DNA of 64,000 nt from Chryseobacterium cheonjiense (GTDB lineage Bacteria; Bacteroidota; Bacteroidia; Flavobacteriales; Weeksellaceae). The position numbers and the translations under genes are program-made. Below, piece by piece: positions 53,937 through 63,352 of this stretch. Position 1 is the first letter of the stretch; the number at the start of each line of letters is the position of its first letter. Under the pieces are notes generated by a model. It saw only the letters and a program-made list of their open reading frames with translations, was not told the DNA's origin and did no database searches. The stretch lies in assembly GCF_012927265.1 (NCBI RefSeq), contig NZ_JABBGF010000005.1:29251-93250 (forward strand), read 5' to 3'.

Positions 53937-55097
53937 ATGAAAAAATTATCAATATTCTCAGCTCTTTTCATTGGAGCGTTGGCATTTGCACAGGGAATCA
54001 AATTTGAAGATACCAACTTCAGCACTATTCTTGCAAAAGCAAAAAAAGAAAACAAACTTGTATTCATCGATGCTTATGCTTCATGGTGCGGACCTTGTAA
54101 GCTGATGGTAAAAAATGTTTTTCCACAGCCGGCCGTAGGAGATTATTACAATTCCCATTTCGTGAATGCGAAAATTGACATGGAAAAAGGGGAAGGAATA
54201 GAACTTGCCAAAAAATACAACGTAAAAGCATTCCCTACTTATCTTTTTGTAGACGGAAACGGCGAAGTAGTACACAGAACACTGGGATATGTTGAGGAAA
54301 ACGATTTCATCCAGTTTGCAAAAGATGCGGGAGATCCGAATAAAAGATTAGGAGCATTAAAACAGAAGTTCGAAAACGGAGAAAAAGATCCTGAATTCCT
54401 GAAAAATCTTGCCGGACTTACCATGTACAATGATGCAGAATTTTCAGCGAAAGTAATGGAACGCTACTTCAACGGAAAATCGGAACTTGACAGGGAGGAT
54501 ATACAGATGCTTTTATCGGCAACACAAAGCACGGAAAGTCCGCTATACAAAACATTTTTAGCGAAAAAAGCGGAAATCACTAAAGTTCTTCCTCTGGAAA
54601 GATATGATGCTTTCGATAAAAATATAAAAGTGAATACGGCTATCAGAAAAGCTTATAACCCCGATACTAAGAAATGGAATGATGGCGCTTTCATAACGGA
54701 AGCTCAGAAGTTCTTAACCAAAGAAGAAGCAGAAAAAATCCTGAAAAGAGCTAAAGCAAGCAGAGCATTGAAGGATAAAGATATCGCCACTTACGAAAAA
54801 TTAACAATAGAACTGTACAAGGATCCTTCGGCTTCCAGCTCAGAAGATCTGAATTCTGTTGCCTGGAATTTCTTTGAAAATGTCACCAATAAGACATCCC
54901 TTGAAAAAGCAGTGACATGGGCTCAGGAATCGGTTAAGAAAAGTGAAAACTACGCAAACACTGATACGCTAGCTAATCTTTACAATAAAATAGGAGATAA
55001 GAAAAATGCCAGACTTTGGGCTGAAAAATCTATCGAACTGGCAAAAAAATCAGGTGAGGATTATTCAGACACAGAAAAGTTGCTGAACAGTCTTTAA
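53937..55097 (+). CDS. Exported thioredoxin-fold protein
   Basis: 386 residues. A signal peptide (MKKLSIFSALFIGALAFAQG) precedes a thioredoxin domain with the active CxxC in AYASWCGPCKLMVKNVF and the cis-Pro region KAFPTYLFVD. A C-terminal helical region (about 140-386), including a TPR-like end (NTDTLANLYNKIGDKKNARL), extends beyond the normal size. It is probably a periplasmic thiol oxidoreductase. A bidirectional terminator separates it from fabH. Confidence 0.88.
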   Translation: MKKLSIFSALFIGALAFAQGIKFEDTNFSTILAKAKKENKLVFIDAYASWCGPCKLMVKNVFPQPAVGDYYNSHFVNAKIDMEKGEGIELAKKYNVKAFPTYLFVDGNGEVVHRTLGYVEENDFIQFAKDAGDPNKRLGALKQKFENGEKDPEFLKNLAGLTMYNDAEFSAKVMERYFNGKSELDREDIQMLLSATQSTESPLYKTFLAKKAEITKVLPLERYDAFDKNIKVNTAIRKAYNPDTKKWNDGAFITEAQKFLTKEEAEKILKRAKASRALKDKDIATYEKLTIELYKDPSASSSEDLNSVAWNFFENVTNKTSLEKAVTWAQESVKKSENYANTDTLANLYNKIGDKKNARLWAEKSIELAKKSGEDYSDTEKLLNSL

Positions 55098-55110
55098 GAA
55101 AATTTAAGCA

Positions 55111-55154
55111 AAAAAAATCGGCGCGGAAAATAAATTTTCCGCGCCGATTTTTTT
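55111..55154. terminator. Bidirectional intrinsic terminator
   Basis: A perfect 21-bp stem: seven A, TCGGCGCGGAAAAT, loop AA, complement, ending in seven T. It serves the convergent thioredoxin-fold and fabH genes. Confidence 0.96.
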
Positions 55155-55165
55155 GTAATTTGTTG

Positions 55166-56188
55166 TTAATATTCAAATAAAACACTTCCCCACGTAAAGC
55201 CGCTTCCAAAAGCGGAAAGCAATACAAGATCTCCTCTTTTGATCTTTCCTTCTTCAATTGCTTCACTCAGCGCAATTGGAATAGACGCTGCCGTTGTGTT
55301 TCCGTATTTTTGGATGTTGTTGTGAACTTTCTCATCCGGAAGCCCGAATTTCTGCTGTACAAACTGGGCAATTCTAAGATTAGCCTGGTGCGGAATAAAC
55401 ATATCAAGATCTTCACTGGTTTTTCCCGCTTTATCAAGTGCTTCCTGCATGGTTTCAGGGAATCTTGTTACCGCATGCTTGAAAACAAAGTTTCCGTTCA
55501 TGATCGGGTATACTTCCTTGTTGGTTACATTTTCAGGTTCTTTTCTCATCCTATCGCTCCAGCCGAATTTAGAACCCGGGAACTGCGTGCAGAGCTCATC
55601 CGCAAATTTCCCTTCAGAATGCATATTTACGGCCAAAATATCTCCTGCATTTTCATCTTCGGTTGCCGAAAGAACAATCGCTCCTGCCCCATCACCGAAA
55701 ATGACGGAAACTCCCCTACCTTCATCCGAAAAATCCAATCCGAAAGAATGAATTTCTGCACCCACAACGAGGATATTTTTATAATTCCCGGCTTTAATAA
55801 AAGCATTGGCAACACTCATTGCGTACACAAATCCGGAACATTGGTTTCTTACATCTAAAGCACCAATGGTATCACACCCCAGCATTTCCTGAAGCAATAC
55901 CCCGCATCCCGGGAAATAATAATCCGGAGAAAGGGTGGCAAAAATAATATAATCGATATCTTTTGAAGTAAGTCCGGCATTGGCAATGGCTTTTTCCGAA
56001 GCTTTGAAACCAAGATAAGCTGTAGTTTCCTGAGAATCATTTCTGTTTTTTCTGTGTCTTCTTTCTTTTATGCCGGTTCTTTCTGTAATCCATTCGTCAT
56101 TGGTCGTCATTAATTGTGCTAGATCATCATTCGTAACAATGTTATCCGGAACATGGAATCCGATACCCTTTATTGTACTTTTAATCAT
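55166..56188 (-). CDS. fabH: 3-oxoacyl-ACP synthase III
   Basis: About 340 residues. It condenses acetyl-CoA or branched acyl-CoA with malonyl-ACP to start fatty acid synthesis. The catalytic triad is in DVRNQCSGFVYAMS (Cys), FIPHQANLRI (His) and YGNTTAASIPI (Asn). The ATG at 56188 (MIKSTIKG) is preferred over 56209 because the latter adds residues beyond the family N-terminus, and a TATCTTTG -7 box lies at 56207-56214. Flavobacteria often use a FabH that prefers branched primers; that cannot be told from sequence alone. Confidence 0.95.
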   Translation of the reverse strand: MIKSTIKGIGFHVPDNIVTNDDLAQLMTTNDEWITERTGIKERRHRKNRNDSQETTAYLGFKASEKAIANAGLTSKDIDYIIFATLSPDYYFPGCGVLLQEMLGCDTIGALDVRNQCSGFVYAMSVANAFIKAGNYKNILVVGAEIHSFGLDFSDEGRGVSVIFGDGAGAIVLSATEDENAGDILAVNMHSEGKFADELCTQFPGSKFGWSDRMRKEPENVTNKEVYPIMNGNFVFKHAVTRFPETMQEALDKAGKTSEDLDMFIPHQANLRIAQFVQQKFGLPDEKVHNNIQKYGNTTAASIPIALSEAIEEGKIKRGDLVLLSAFGSGFTWGSVLFEY

Positions 56189-56206
56189 ATAGTTTTTTAA
56201 TTTTGA

Positions 56207-56214
56207 CAAAGATA
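56207..56214 (-). promoter_or_regulatory. -7 box of fabH
   Basis: On the minus strand TATCTTTG (complement of 56207-56214), which matches TAnnTTTG and ends 19 bp before the start at 56188. Confidence 0.5.
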
Positions 56215-56261
56215 AAACTTATTTAACACATAGTTTTTCAAAATATTACTATTTTTACTTT

Positions 56262-57161
56262 ATGCCAATTGAGACAATTTACAGAGATTCCCAGTGCGAA
56301 TGGGTAGATGTGGAAGCTCCGTCTGCGGAGGACCTGAAATTTTTGCATGAAAGATATGAGATCAATAATCTTCTGCTGGAAGATACCCTCGATCCCAATC
56401 ACCTTCCCAAATATGAAGAGGACGGCGATGTGAAATTTTTTCTTCTGCGCGAAAGTACCGAGCTGGAACGTAAAAGCCTCAACACCATCAGTGATATCAG
56501 TACCAAAATAGGAATTTTCCTGCTGGGTAAGAAGATCATTACGATTCATCGTATGAAAACCAAAAGCCTTTCAGAAACCAAAAAGCAGCTTTCCTTGCTT
56601 ACCACCGAAGTAACCGCTGATCATATCGCACTGAAAATTGCCCTGCTGATTATGAAAAGTTTTGATGATGAATCGGTAAGCCTTTTTGAAACAATGGATA
56701 ATATAGAAAGTGAAATTTTCCTTAAAAATACCAATCATACCAATCAGATTAAAAGATTATACAAACTGAAAAGAAAATCGGGGCTGAATTCCCGAGTGCT
56801 TACCATTTCCTCCGATGCTATTGATAAGTTTAAACTCCTGGATTTACAGGATTCTGAAATTTATGACCTGAAGGACAAACATAAGGATGTAGTGGCCGAT
56901 TTTGAACACCTTAACATACAAATTACCAACCTTATTTCTATGTTCCTGGCTTTGTCAGATCAGAAAGCCAATCAGGTCATGAAAGTTCTTGCGATCTACT
57001 CCGTTTATTTTTTACCGATCACCTTTATTGCCGGTGTCTACGGAATGAATTTCGATAATATGCCGGAACTCCACACCAGGAACGGCTATTTCTTTACACT
57101 CGGGCTAATGGCTCTCGTAGTCATCTGTACATTCATCTATGCAAGAAGAAAACAATGGTAA
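56262..57161 (+). CDS. corA: CorA family Mg2+/Co2+ transporter
   Basis: 299 residues. The large cytoplasmic N-terminal funnel is followed by two C-terminal transmembrane helices with the signature YGMNFDNMPEL loop between them (GMN, then MPEL-type). It conducts Mg2+, Co2+ or Ni2+. It is divergent from fabH. Confidence 0.94.
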   Translation: MPIETIYRDSQCEWVDVEAPSAEDLKFLHERYEINNLLLEDTLDPNHLPKYEEDGDVKFFLLRESTELERKSLNTISDISTKIGIFLLGKKIITIHRMKTKSLSETKKQLSLLTTEVTADHIALKIALLIMKSFDDESVSLFETMDNIESEIFLKNTNHTNQIKRLYKLKRKSGLNSRVLTISSDAIDKFKLLDLQDSEIYDLKDKHKDVVADFEHLNIQITNLISMFLALSDQKANQVMKVLAIYSVYFLPITFIAGVYGMNFDNMPELHTRNGYFFTLGLMALVVICTFIYARRKQW

Positions 57162-57273
57162 GTCTACGGTTTCAAATCTCGTGAAAATACGGTATCAAAG
57201 TTTTCATGATTATTATTAATTTTAACTTCATTCGCGAGACCATCGCACTTTAACACTAAACCAGATTATAACC

Positions 57274-58860
57274 ATGAAACCGGAAATACTTAAAAAATTA
57301 CTGAAAGAAGATGTTCTTTCAAAAGAGTCCAAAGAAAAGCTGGCCGCCTTACATGACCGTATTTCGGCAAAGGAATTTTCTGATCTTTTAGATGCCGAAG
57401 GAAATCAATATGTTGAATTCGTACAGGAAGGTGGCGGTGTTTGGGGAAGCGCTCTGGTAGGTTATCTCTATGGGCTGGAAATGTTCGGAATCCGTTTTCT
57501 TAAAGTAGCGGGAACAAGTGCCGGAGCCATCAACACAATATTGATTGCCGCCTGCAAAACGAAGGAAGATGCAAAAAGTGAAACCATTAAAGACATTCTC
57601 TTCAACTGGAATTTTGCCGATTTTATGGATGGTAAACCCTATGTAAGAACGACGATTCACGCCATGCTGAACAATAAGAATTTCCTGAAAATCAATGCTT
57701 ATCTTGCTATAGGAATTCTGGCTTTTTTCGGGATTCTGGCCTTTGTATATCCTACAGATAAGATATGGCAGACAAAGGTTCTTTTTTCGATTCCTATGGT
57801 TTTGGTGATTGTTGGAGTGTTATTTTTTGCAAAATTTTATTCCGATCTGAGGAAAAAAAACTCGGGTCTAAATCCGGGAAATACTTTTCTGGCAACTATG
57901 AAAGATGCTCTTAACAAACTTGGGATTACAACTGTTGCTGATCTTAATGAAAAGTTTGTTAGAAAAGGTAAAGACCTTAACCTCAGCTACCGTTACGGAA
58001 ACGAAATGCAGTATTACGATAAGGCTCTGGAAAGTATAGAGGAGATCAGAATTAATAATAATGAACATATTGATAAGATCCGCTATAAAATCTTCTACGA
58101 CAGCACTGTTAACAACGAATACTATAAAAAAGACCCGTTCTATCTTCTGAAATCAGAATATATCGTTATTACTACCGATATCAATGCCAAAATAAAGGTT
58201 GAGCTACCTACGATGGCCAATCTGTACTGGTCTGAAGAGGAATTGAAACACATCAGTCCGGCAGAGTTTGTACGGGCTTCCATGTCCGTACCTTTCTTTT
58301 TTGAGCCGATGCAGAAAGCCATTAATAAGAATGATGATTCCGTTAAATATGCCTGGAAATTCTGGATGAATACGATTCCTGAAAATATTAATCCCGCCGG
58401 TGTGTTTATTGATGGCGGCAGTATTTCCAATTTCCCGATCGATCTTTTCCATGCCACCGATATTTTTTATCCAAGGATGCCTTTATTCGGGGTACAGCTT
58501 ACCAGCGATTCTGATCTGCTTTCAGAAAAAGGAAAAACGGCAGCAGAGGTACTGAAATCTCCCCTCACCTATTCCGGAAATATCATCAGCACTTTAAAAG
58601 GTTTTAATGATAAAACGTTTCTCACGAAACATACGTTCTATCACCTGTACAGCATTCAGACCGTGAATTGCGGAAACAGCAGCTGGCTGAATTTCTTTAT
58701 GAAAAAGGATGAAAAAGAAGCGCTATTCAACCGCGGTTTTCAGGCTGCCCTCGATTTTCTAAGCAATTTCGACTGGGACAAATATAAATGCGAACGCATG
58801 ATGCTTTCGATGAAGGAGAAAAAGATTCTGAAGGAAGAGGATACGAAAACAGTTGGGTAA
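57274..58860 (+). CDS. Patatin-like phospholipase with an internal membrane hairpin
   Basis: 528 residues. The patatin core has the oxyanion Gly-rich motif FVQEGGGVWGSALVGYLYG, the nucleophile Ser in AGTSAGAINTI, and the catalytic Asp in FIDGGSISNFPIDLFH. Between them, at about residues 146-190, two transmembrane helices (YLAIGILAFFGILAFVYP and KVLFSIPMVLVIVGVLFFA) are inserted. It would act as a lipid acyl hydrolase anchored in the membrane. No signal peptide. It stands in a same-strand run with corA. Confidence 0.88.
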   Translation: MKPEILKKLLKEDVLSKESKEKLAALHDRISAKEFSDLLDAEGNQYVEFVQEGGGVWGSALVGYLYGLEMFGIRFLKVAGTSAGAINTILIAACKTKEDAKSETIKDILFNWNFADFMDGKPYVRTTIHAMLNNKNFLKINAYLAIGILAFFGILAFVYPTDKIWQTKVLFSIPMVLVIVGVLFFAKFYSDLRKKNSGLNPGNTFLATMKDALNKLGITTVADLNEKFVRKGKDLNLSYRYGNEMQYYDKALESIEEIRINNNEHIDKIRYKIFYDSTVNNEYYKKDPFYLLKSEYIVITTDINAKIKVELPTMANLYWSEEELKHISPAEFVRASMSVPFFFEPMQKAINKNDDSVKYAWKFWMNTIPENINPAGVFIDGGSISNFPIDLFHATDIFYPRMPLFGVQLTSDSDLLSEKGKTAAEVLKSPLTYSGNIISTLKGFNDKTFLTKHTFYHLYSIQTVNCGNSSWLNFFMKKDEKEALFNRGFQAALDFLSNFDWDKYKCERMMLSMKEKKILKEEDTKTVG

Positions 58861-58881
58861 TTTATAATTAAAATCCATAAA

Positions 58882-59451
58882 ATGAAAACTCGATTCTTTG
58901 CTTTGTCAATTTTAGTCCTTTCAGCCTATTCATGTATGAAAGGTCTACCAGAGTGGACGGTTGATGAACTATACTTTCAAAAAATTGAAGGGACCTCAAA
59001 AGTCTTATATAAATATGATGCTTGGGGAGGACGTGATTCCAATGCAAATGGCTTCATCATCTTAGATTCTACTGATAATTTCAAAATTGATTTATCAAAA
59101 GAATTACCATTTTATATATTATCAGAAATTCCAAAGAGTTCGAATATCGAAGGTATTATTCACGATTGCTATGATTCTTGTGGAGAAAGTTATTATAAAA
59201 CAAATCCCATCTATAGACCAATGAAAACTGAAAATAGTATTAATAATGGAATAAATGTTATTACAAGAACATTTCAGTATCGTGGCTATTCCGAAAAAGA
59301 TCATGCGTTAGAACGTTATGTTTTTGAAAGATTTAATGAAACTTCCGATAGTTTATTCTTTTATAATTTAAATGATGTTGAAAGTCTGAATGGAATTCAT
59401 CTTAATGAATTAAAAGTAAAAAAAAGGAGAAGTTTATCTAATGGAAAATAA
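58882..59451 (+). CDS. Hypothetical lipoprotein
   Basis: 189 residues with a lipoprotein signal (MKTRFFALSILVLSAYSC, lipobox AYSC). The rest is polar with several Tyr and Asp residues and a Cys pair in HDCYDSCGESYY. No domain recognised. It starts 21 bp after the patatin gene and overlaps the next small frame by 11 bp, and could be the first of a short operon of unknown genes. Confidence 0.68.
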   Translation: MKTRFFALSILVLSAYSCMKGLPEWTVDELYFQKIEGTSKVLYKYDAWGGRDSNANGFIILDSTDNFKIDLSKELPFYILSEIPKSSNIEGIIHDCYDSCGESYYKTNPIYRPMKTENSINNGINVITRTFQYRGYSEKDHALERYVFERFNETSDSLFFYNLNDVESLNGIHLNELKVKKRRSLSNGK

Positions 59452-59614
59452 TAAAAATCAAATCGTTAAAATAATAATTAATGAAGCAAGTTTAAATCCA
59501 AAAAATAAAAATCTTGAACAAATAAGAAGCATTTTTTTAACTCCAACACATGAAATTAATGATTCACAATTTTCTGAAATGGGTATATTTAGACAAGTTA
59601 AAACTTCAAAATAA
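59441..59614 (+). CDS. 57-residue hypothetical protein
   Basis: A frame from ATG 59441 (MENNKNQIVKIIINEASLNP) to 59614, 57 residues, Asn- and Lys-rich. It overlaps the previous gene by 11 bp and ends 6 bp before the DUF2199 gene, which supports translation within an operon. Function unknown. Confidence 0.5.
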   Translation: MENNKNQIVKIIINEASLNPKNKNLEQIRSIFLTPTHEINDSQFSEMGIFRQVKTSK

Positions 59615-59620
59615 TAAATC

Positions 59621-60118
59621 ATGAAATACATTTGTCAATGCTGTGGCGAAGAAAAGGAGGACTGGCCTGCCATTGCGTATTCAGCACCTTATCCTTATTT
59701 TAATTTATCTGATGAAGAAGCAGCAAATTCAGAATTATCTGCAGATTTATGTATCATCAGATATTCAGATGAGACCTGTTATTTTATAAGGGCAGTACTT
59801 GTTCAGGAGGTGAATGAAAACTGTCAGGATCTTGAGTACGGAGTATGGGTTTCCTTAAGTGAGAAAAGCTATAATGAATATGTTGAGAATTATCATAATG
59901 AAGAATTTGAAAGCGGCTTTTTTGGCTGGCTTTCCAATAATCTGCCGGATTATTCATTTGAGGAACCCATTCCAACAGATGTTATTGTAAATAATAAAAT
60001 AGGACGACCGTTTGTATACCCTCATGAAAGTCATAATCATCCTTTTGTAAATGATTTCTATATTGGAATTTCAAAAGAAGAAGCTGAAAAGAGAATTGAT
60101 TTTGTATTAAATCAATGA
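59621..60118 (+). CDS. DUF2199 family protein
   Basis: 165 residues. A zinc-ribbon-like start (MKYICQCCGEEKEDWPAIAY) and the DUF2199 features SAPYPYFNLSDEEA, GVWVSLSEKSYNEYV and GFFGWLSNNLPDY are clear. The family is of unknown function and is often seen in polymorphic-toxin neighbourhoods as an immunity-like protein; nothing here proves that. No signal peptide. Confidence 0.87.
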   Translation: MKYICQCCGEEKEDWPAIAYSAPYPYFNLSDEEAANSELSADLCIIRYSDETCYFIRAVLVQEVNENCQDLEYGVWVSLSEKSYNEYVENYHNEEFESGFFGWLSNNLPDYSFEEPIPTDVIVNNKIGRPFVYPHESHNHPFVNDFYIGISKEEAEKRIDFVLNQ

Positions 60119-60129
60119 TAAAATTAAAG

Positions 60130-60137
60130 TAATTTTG
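60130..60137 (+). promoter_or_regulatory. -7 box before the 124-residue gene
   Basis: TAATTTTG matches TAnnTTTG, 16 bp before the start codon of the gene at 60154. Confidence 0.4.
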
Positions 60138-60153
60138 TGTTCATAAAATCCCG

Positions 60154-60528
60154 ATGATGCTTAACAAAACAGACCTTAGAGAAAATTTATCAATTCCCGT
60201 ATCAGATGATGCGGGCCAAATCGAAGTATTTCAGAATCAAACCTTACGCCCAATCCTTAAATTACAGAATGAAATTTTTCTTATGCTGTTTAAGGATTAT
60301 GCACTCGGCAAAATTTCGGATTTTAATTTTCTAACCTTAGAAAAAAAGCTGAATTTTATTGAACAAAGCCTCCGAAAGGATCATACATTGAAAAATATAT
60401 TTATCGGAATGACCATAGGAATGTTAACTGCTGAAGAAATGGAAGTTTATATTTCAGGCAAGAATGTTTTTAACAAAAGAATTATCACGATGCTCACCGA
60501 ACGGCTGAAAAGTCAAATGGAAAAATAA
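60154..60528 (+). CDS. Hypothetical protein
   Basis: 124 residues; either Met 1 or 2 could be the start. Mostly helical with no signal peptide (KLQNEIFLMLFKDYALGKIS, NFLTLEKKLNFIEQSLRK). No family recognised. The next small membrane protein follows 17 bp later. Confidence 0.6.
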   Translation: MMLNKTDLRENLSIPVSDDAGQIEVFQNQTLRPILKLQNEIFLMLFKDYALGKISDFNFLTLEKKLNFIEQSLRKDHTLKNIFIGMTIGMLTAEEMEVYISGKNVFNKRIITMLTERLKSQMEK

Positions 60529-60545
60529 ATATTTAAAGATTTGGT

Positions 60546-60755
60546 ATGAAGAACAAAAAAATTTCTAAATATTTATTAGTTATCGGGTGCTGTATGTTTC
60601 CGTTATTCCTATTAATGTTTATTGTAGGCATCTCCATGTTTACTGCTCGTGGAAAATTTCCCGATTACCTGGTAAGGTTAACAGAAATTTGTTTTGTTTT
60701 TAATATTCCTGTCTTAATCTTAGGTATATTTCTTGTGACAATGGGTTTGATTTAA
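60546..60755 (+). CDS. Small two-helix membrane protein
   Basis: 69 residues with two transmembrane helices (about 8-29 and 45-67). Signal-like start (MKNKKISKYLLVIGCCMFPL). Function unknown. It is 17 bp after the 124-residue gene, in the same direction. Confidence 0.55.
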   Translation: MKNKKISKYLLVIGCCMFPLFLLMFIVGISMFTARGKFPDYLVRLTEICFVFNIPVLILGIFLVTMGLI

Positions 60756-60830
60756 AAAAAACTAAACTATTAATATTAGTCGATTATAGAATCCTGCTTC
60801 GGTGAGTCAAACCGCAAAAAAATCGCTAAA

Positions 60831-61394
60831 TTACTTTTTAGAGTCCCCTTTTAACCATAACGGCTTTTTCTTCAACACGTCCTTGTAGATACTGCAATCT
60901 TCAGAATGTGCTCCCTTTAAATACCCAATGCTCATCAGGAATTCATTCACAATTTCACCCCCTGTAAATTTGAAAGTTTTCTTGAAAAGCTTCATCCATT
61001 CCGGTAGTGTTTTCGGGTGATGATCTTCCAGCCATTTTTCAAATGAACCGAATTCTTTTTGTAATTCGATAATGGTTTTTGCGTTTTCTATGGCTGCGTT
61101 TACCTTTAATTTATTCCTGATAATTCCGGGGTCGGTCAGCAGCCTTTCACGGTCAGTTTCATCATAAGCCGCCACTTTTTGAATATCAAAATTGTCATAT
61201 GCTTTCCTGAAGCCTTCTTCTTTTTTCAGGATCGTTTCCCAGCTCAGTCCCGCCTGGTTAATTTCCATCACCAGTCTTCCGAACAATTCATTGTCATCAT
61301 GAATCGGGAAACCGTAATGATAATCGTGGTAATTTTTATGCAGTTCTCTTCTGCTTTCCGGCTGCATTCTGTCAATGGCTGCGCAATAACTCAT
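60831..61394 (-). CDS. tag: DNA-3-methyladenine glycosylase I
   Basis: 187 residues. The start (MSYCAAIDRM) carries the zinc-ligand Cys, and the end has LKGAHSEDCSIY with the further His and Cys ligands. EINQAGLSWETILKKEEGFR is the helix-hairpin-helix core region that recognises the alkylated base. It removes 3-methyladenine from DNA. It converges on the small membrane protein gene. Confidence 0.95.
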   Translation of the reverse strand: MSYCAAIDRMQPESRRELHKNYHDYHYGFPIHDDNELFGRLVMEINQAGLSWETILKKEEGFRKAYDNFDIQKVAAYDETDRERLLTDPGIIRNKLKVNAAIENAKTIIELQKEFGSFEKWLEDHHPKTLPEWMKLFKKTFKFTGGEIVNEFLMSIGYLKGAHSEDCSIYKDVLKKKPLWLKGDSKK

Positions 61395-61554
61395 AATAGT
61401 ATTTTTTGTGAAATTTAATCTTTTTGCTTTTATATTACAAATATAAACGGGAATGATGACAACTGTATGGCAACAGAAAATTATATGACCTTCTAATTAA
61501 ACCGGAAAAATTAGTATTTTCGGCTTTAAATTCCAGAAAAACCGATTTCAAACC

Positions 61555-62364
61555 ATGAAGTATTTATTTTTGATTCTTGCTGTACTGATAAAATGCGATA
61601 AAAGAGACACCCATCAGGCTAAACATCAAAATATTCCTCAACAGAATACAGCGCTTTTGGTTGATAATTCGCTTACCATGATTGCAAAAGATTTTGAACC
61701 CGACAGAATTTCGGTTCTTAAAGAGGCCATCAAAAAGATAATTGAACACAAAAAGGAAAACCAGGCTTTCTCAATCGTTGTTTTTGCGGGCAATTCTTAT
61801 ATTCTGTGTCCTTTGACAAAGGATAAAAACAAACTGCTTTCTGCTGTCAACCGATTAAATACGGGAATAATGAAACTCAGGCCGGGAACTAATTTTGCAA
61901 ATGCGCTGCTTAACGGGATCAGTTCTTTATCCGGTGAATTTGATCACAAATCGATGATATTATTCAGCGACGGAAAAGAAACCATCCATTCTTATGCTCT
62001 AGAAATCCCTCTGGAAGACGCAAAAAGGAACAATATTGCCATCCATAGTGTGATGATTACTCCTAAAGATTTTACTATACTGCCGGTAACTATGGATATG
62101 AAAGGAAATTTTGAATTTGCCAAAATGAAAGCCGAACCTGCAGACAGCACCCTGATGAAGAAAATATCTTCTGAAACAAACGGCAATTTTAAGTTATTTT
62201 ATACTAAACAGGAAATTCAGAAATTCAATTTTAGTTCCATTATTGAAAGTTCTCATAAAGAGAACAGAAAAGTTTCTCCCAAAGTTAATGACAACGAATT
62301 GAGTAAAATTTATATGCAAATTCAGAAAACAAATGACAGTCTTAAAATCATATTTCAAAAGTAA
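61555..62364 (+). CDS. von Willebrand factor A domain protein
   Basis: 269 residues. The vWA MIDAS residues appear as DNSLT near residue 42, the Thr in RPGTNFANALLNGI, and Asp in LFSDGKE. The N-terminus is hydrophobic (MKYLFLILAVLIKC) and ends at a Cys, so it may be a lipoprotein, though the lipobox (LIKC) is poor. vWA proteins with this form often serve in surface complexes such as BatA/BatB; no partner is nearby. Confidence 0.82.
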   Translation: MKYLFLILAVLIKCDKRDTHQAKHQNIPQQNTALLVDNSLTMIAKDFEPDRISVLKEAIKKIIEHKKENQAFSIVVFAGNSYILCPLTKDKNKLLSAVNRLNTGIMKLRPGTNFANALLNGISSLSGEFDHKSMILFSDGKETIHSYALEIPLEDAKRNNIAIHSVMITPKDFTILPVTMDMKGNFEFAKMKAEPADSTLMKKISSETNGNFKLFYTKQEIQKFNFSSIIESSHKENRKVSPKVNDNELSKIYMQIQKTNDSLKIIFQK

Positions 62365-62420
62365 TATCAAAAAATATAATAAACAATAATCAAAAAAAAT
62401 ATAATATACTAAGCTAAAAA

Positions 62421-62525
62421 TCTACTACAGTAGAATAAAAATGCACTACAGTGAAGTAAAAAACCAGTAAAGCACAATAAACAACTCTTACACTTTCCGA
62501 AATAACTCTTACAGAATAGAAAAAA
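62421..62525. repeat. Second 21-nt repeat array (five units)
   Basis: Five units of exactly 21 nt from 62421 to 62525, for example tgcactacagtgaagtaaaa plus a (62442-62462) and actcttacagaatagaaaaa plus a (62505-62525). Each has a TACA-type core and an A-rich tract, like the array at 8866-9075. The 308-bp gap 62365-62672 contains no gene. Confidence 0.75.
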
Positions 62526-62672
62526 ATTAATACTCTAAAGAATTTATGTGATGCATTTTAATAAAAACAGACATTACAATGAAAAAATTCTACATATAAA
62601 TATTTGGTTTAAGTGTATTATAAATCATAACAAAATGATATATTTATCCCATTAATTTTAAAACAAAATACT

Positions 62673-63352
62673 ATGGGAATTTTAAAAGAAGAGTATGTAC
62701 CTATTGCTGATGCACTATTAAATAGCTCAGTAGAGATTTGAACCTTTTTGAAGCAGAAAATCATATATACAATGCAGCCTACCTTTCTGCAATGCAAAAC
62801 AAAACGAATGAAGTGCGGGCAAAAGAAACAGGCGATGCAGTGTTGCTCTTACAGAAAAAAACAACTCAGGAACTTTATACGCTGGGCAGCGAATTGTCGA
62901 AACCAATGAAGCTTTTAAATATTGTATTTGATAAAGCCAAAATAAAAACTACCTTACCCAGCGATGTCATTAAAAAAGTGAACAAAAGAAATTTTGAAGG
63001 AGTGTTAAACAGTCTTAGTTCCTTAAAGGATGTCATTGCATCGCAATCTCCCCTGCTGATATCCAGCGGAATGAAACCGGACACAGAAACATTGATCCAG
63101 AATACTTTTGATGCGATTACCGCAAAAAGCAATGAGCAAAGCGCTTACCAGCAGCAACGGAAAGCTTTTACTTCTGCCAATAAAGGTCTTTATAAAGAAC
63201 TGTATGTATATATTAGTGAAGTGGCAAGAATGGGAAAAATTATTTTCCAGGGAGAGCAGAAAGCTTCGGAATATACTTTGGAAAATCTTATTGCTTTGGT
63301 GAATTCTTCAAGAAAAAACAAACCTGCGGATGGAAATCAAAATAAGGAATAA
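62673..63352 (+). pseudogene. Hypothetical protein gene with a frameshift near codon 18
   Basis: An ATG frame (MGILKEEYVPIADALLNSS...) stops at 62741 after 22 codons; the main frame runs from about 62738 (NLFEAENHIYNAAYLSAM...) to 63352. Together they would encode about 226 residues, mostly helical. Removing one base around 62722-62730 joins them. No family recognised. Whether the shift is real or a sequencing error cannot be decided; a TTG start at 62738 would give a 204-residue product. Confidence 0.6.
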
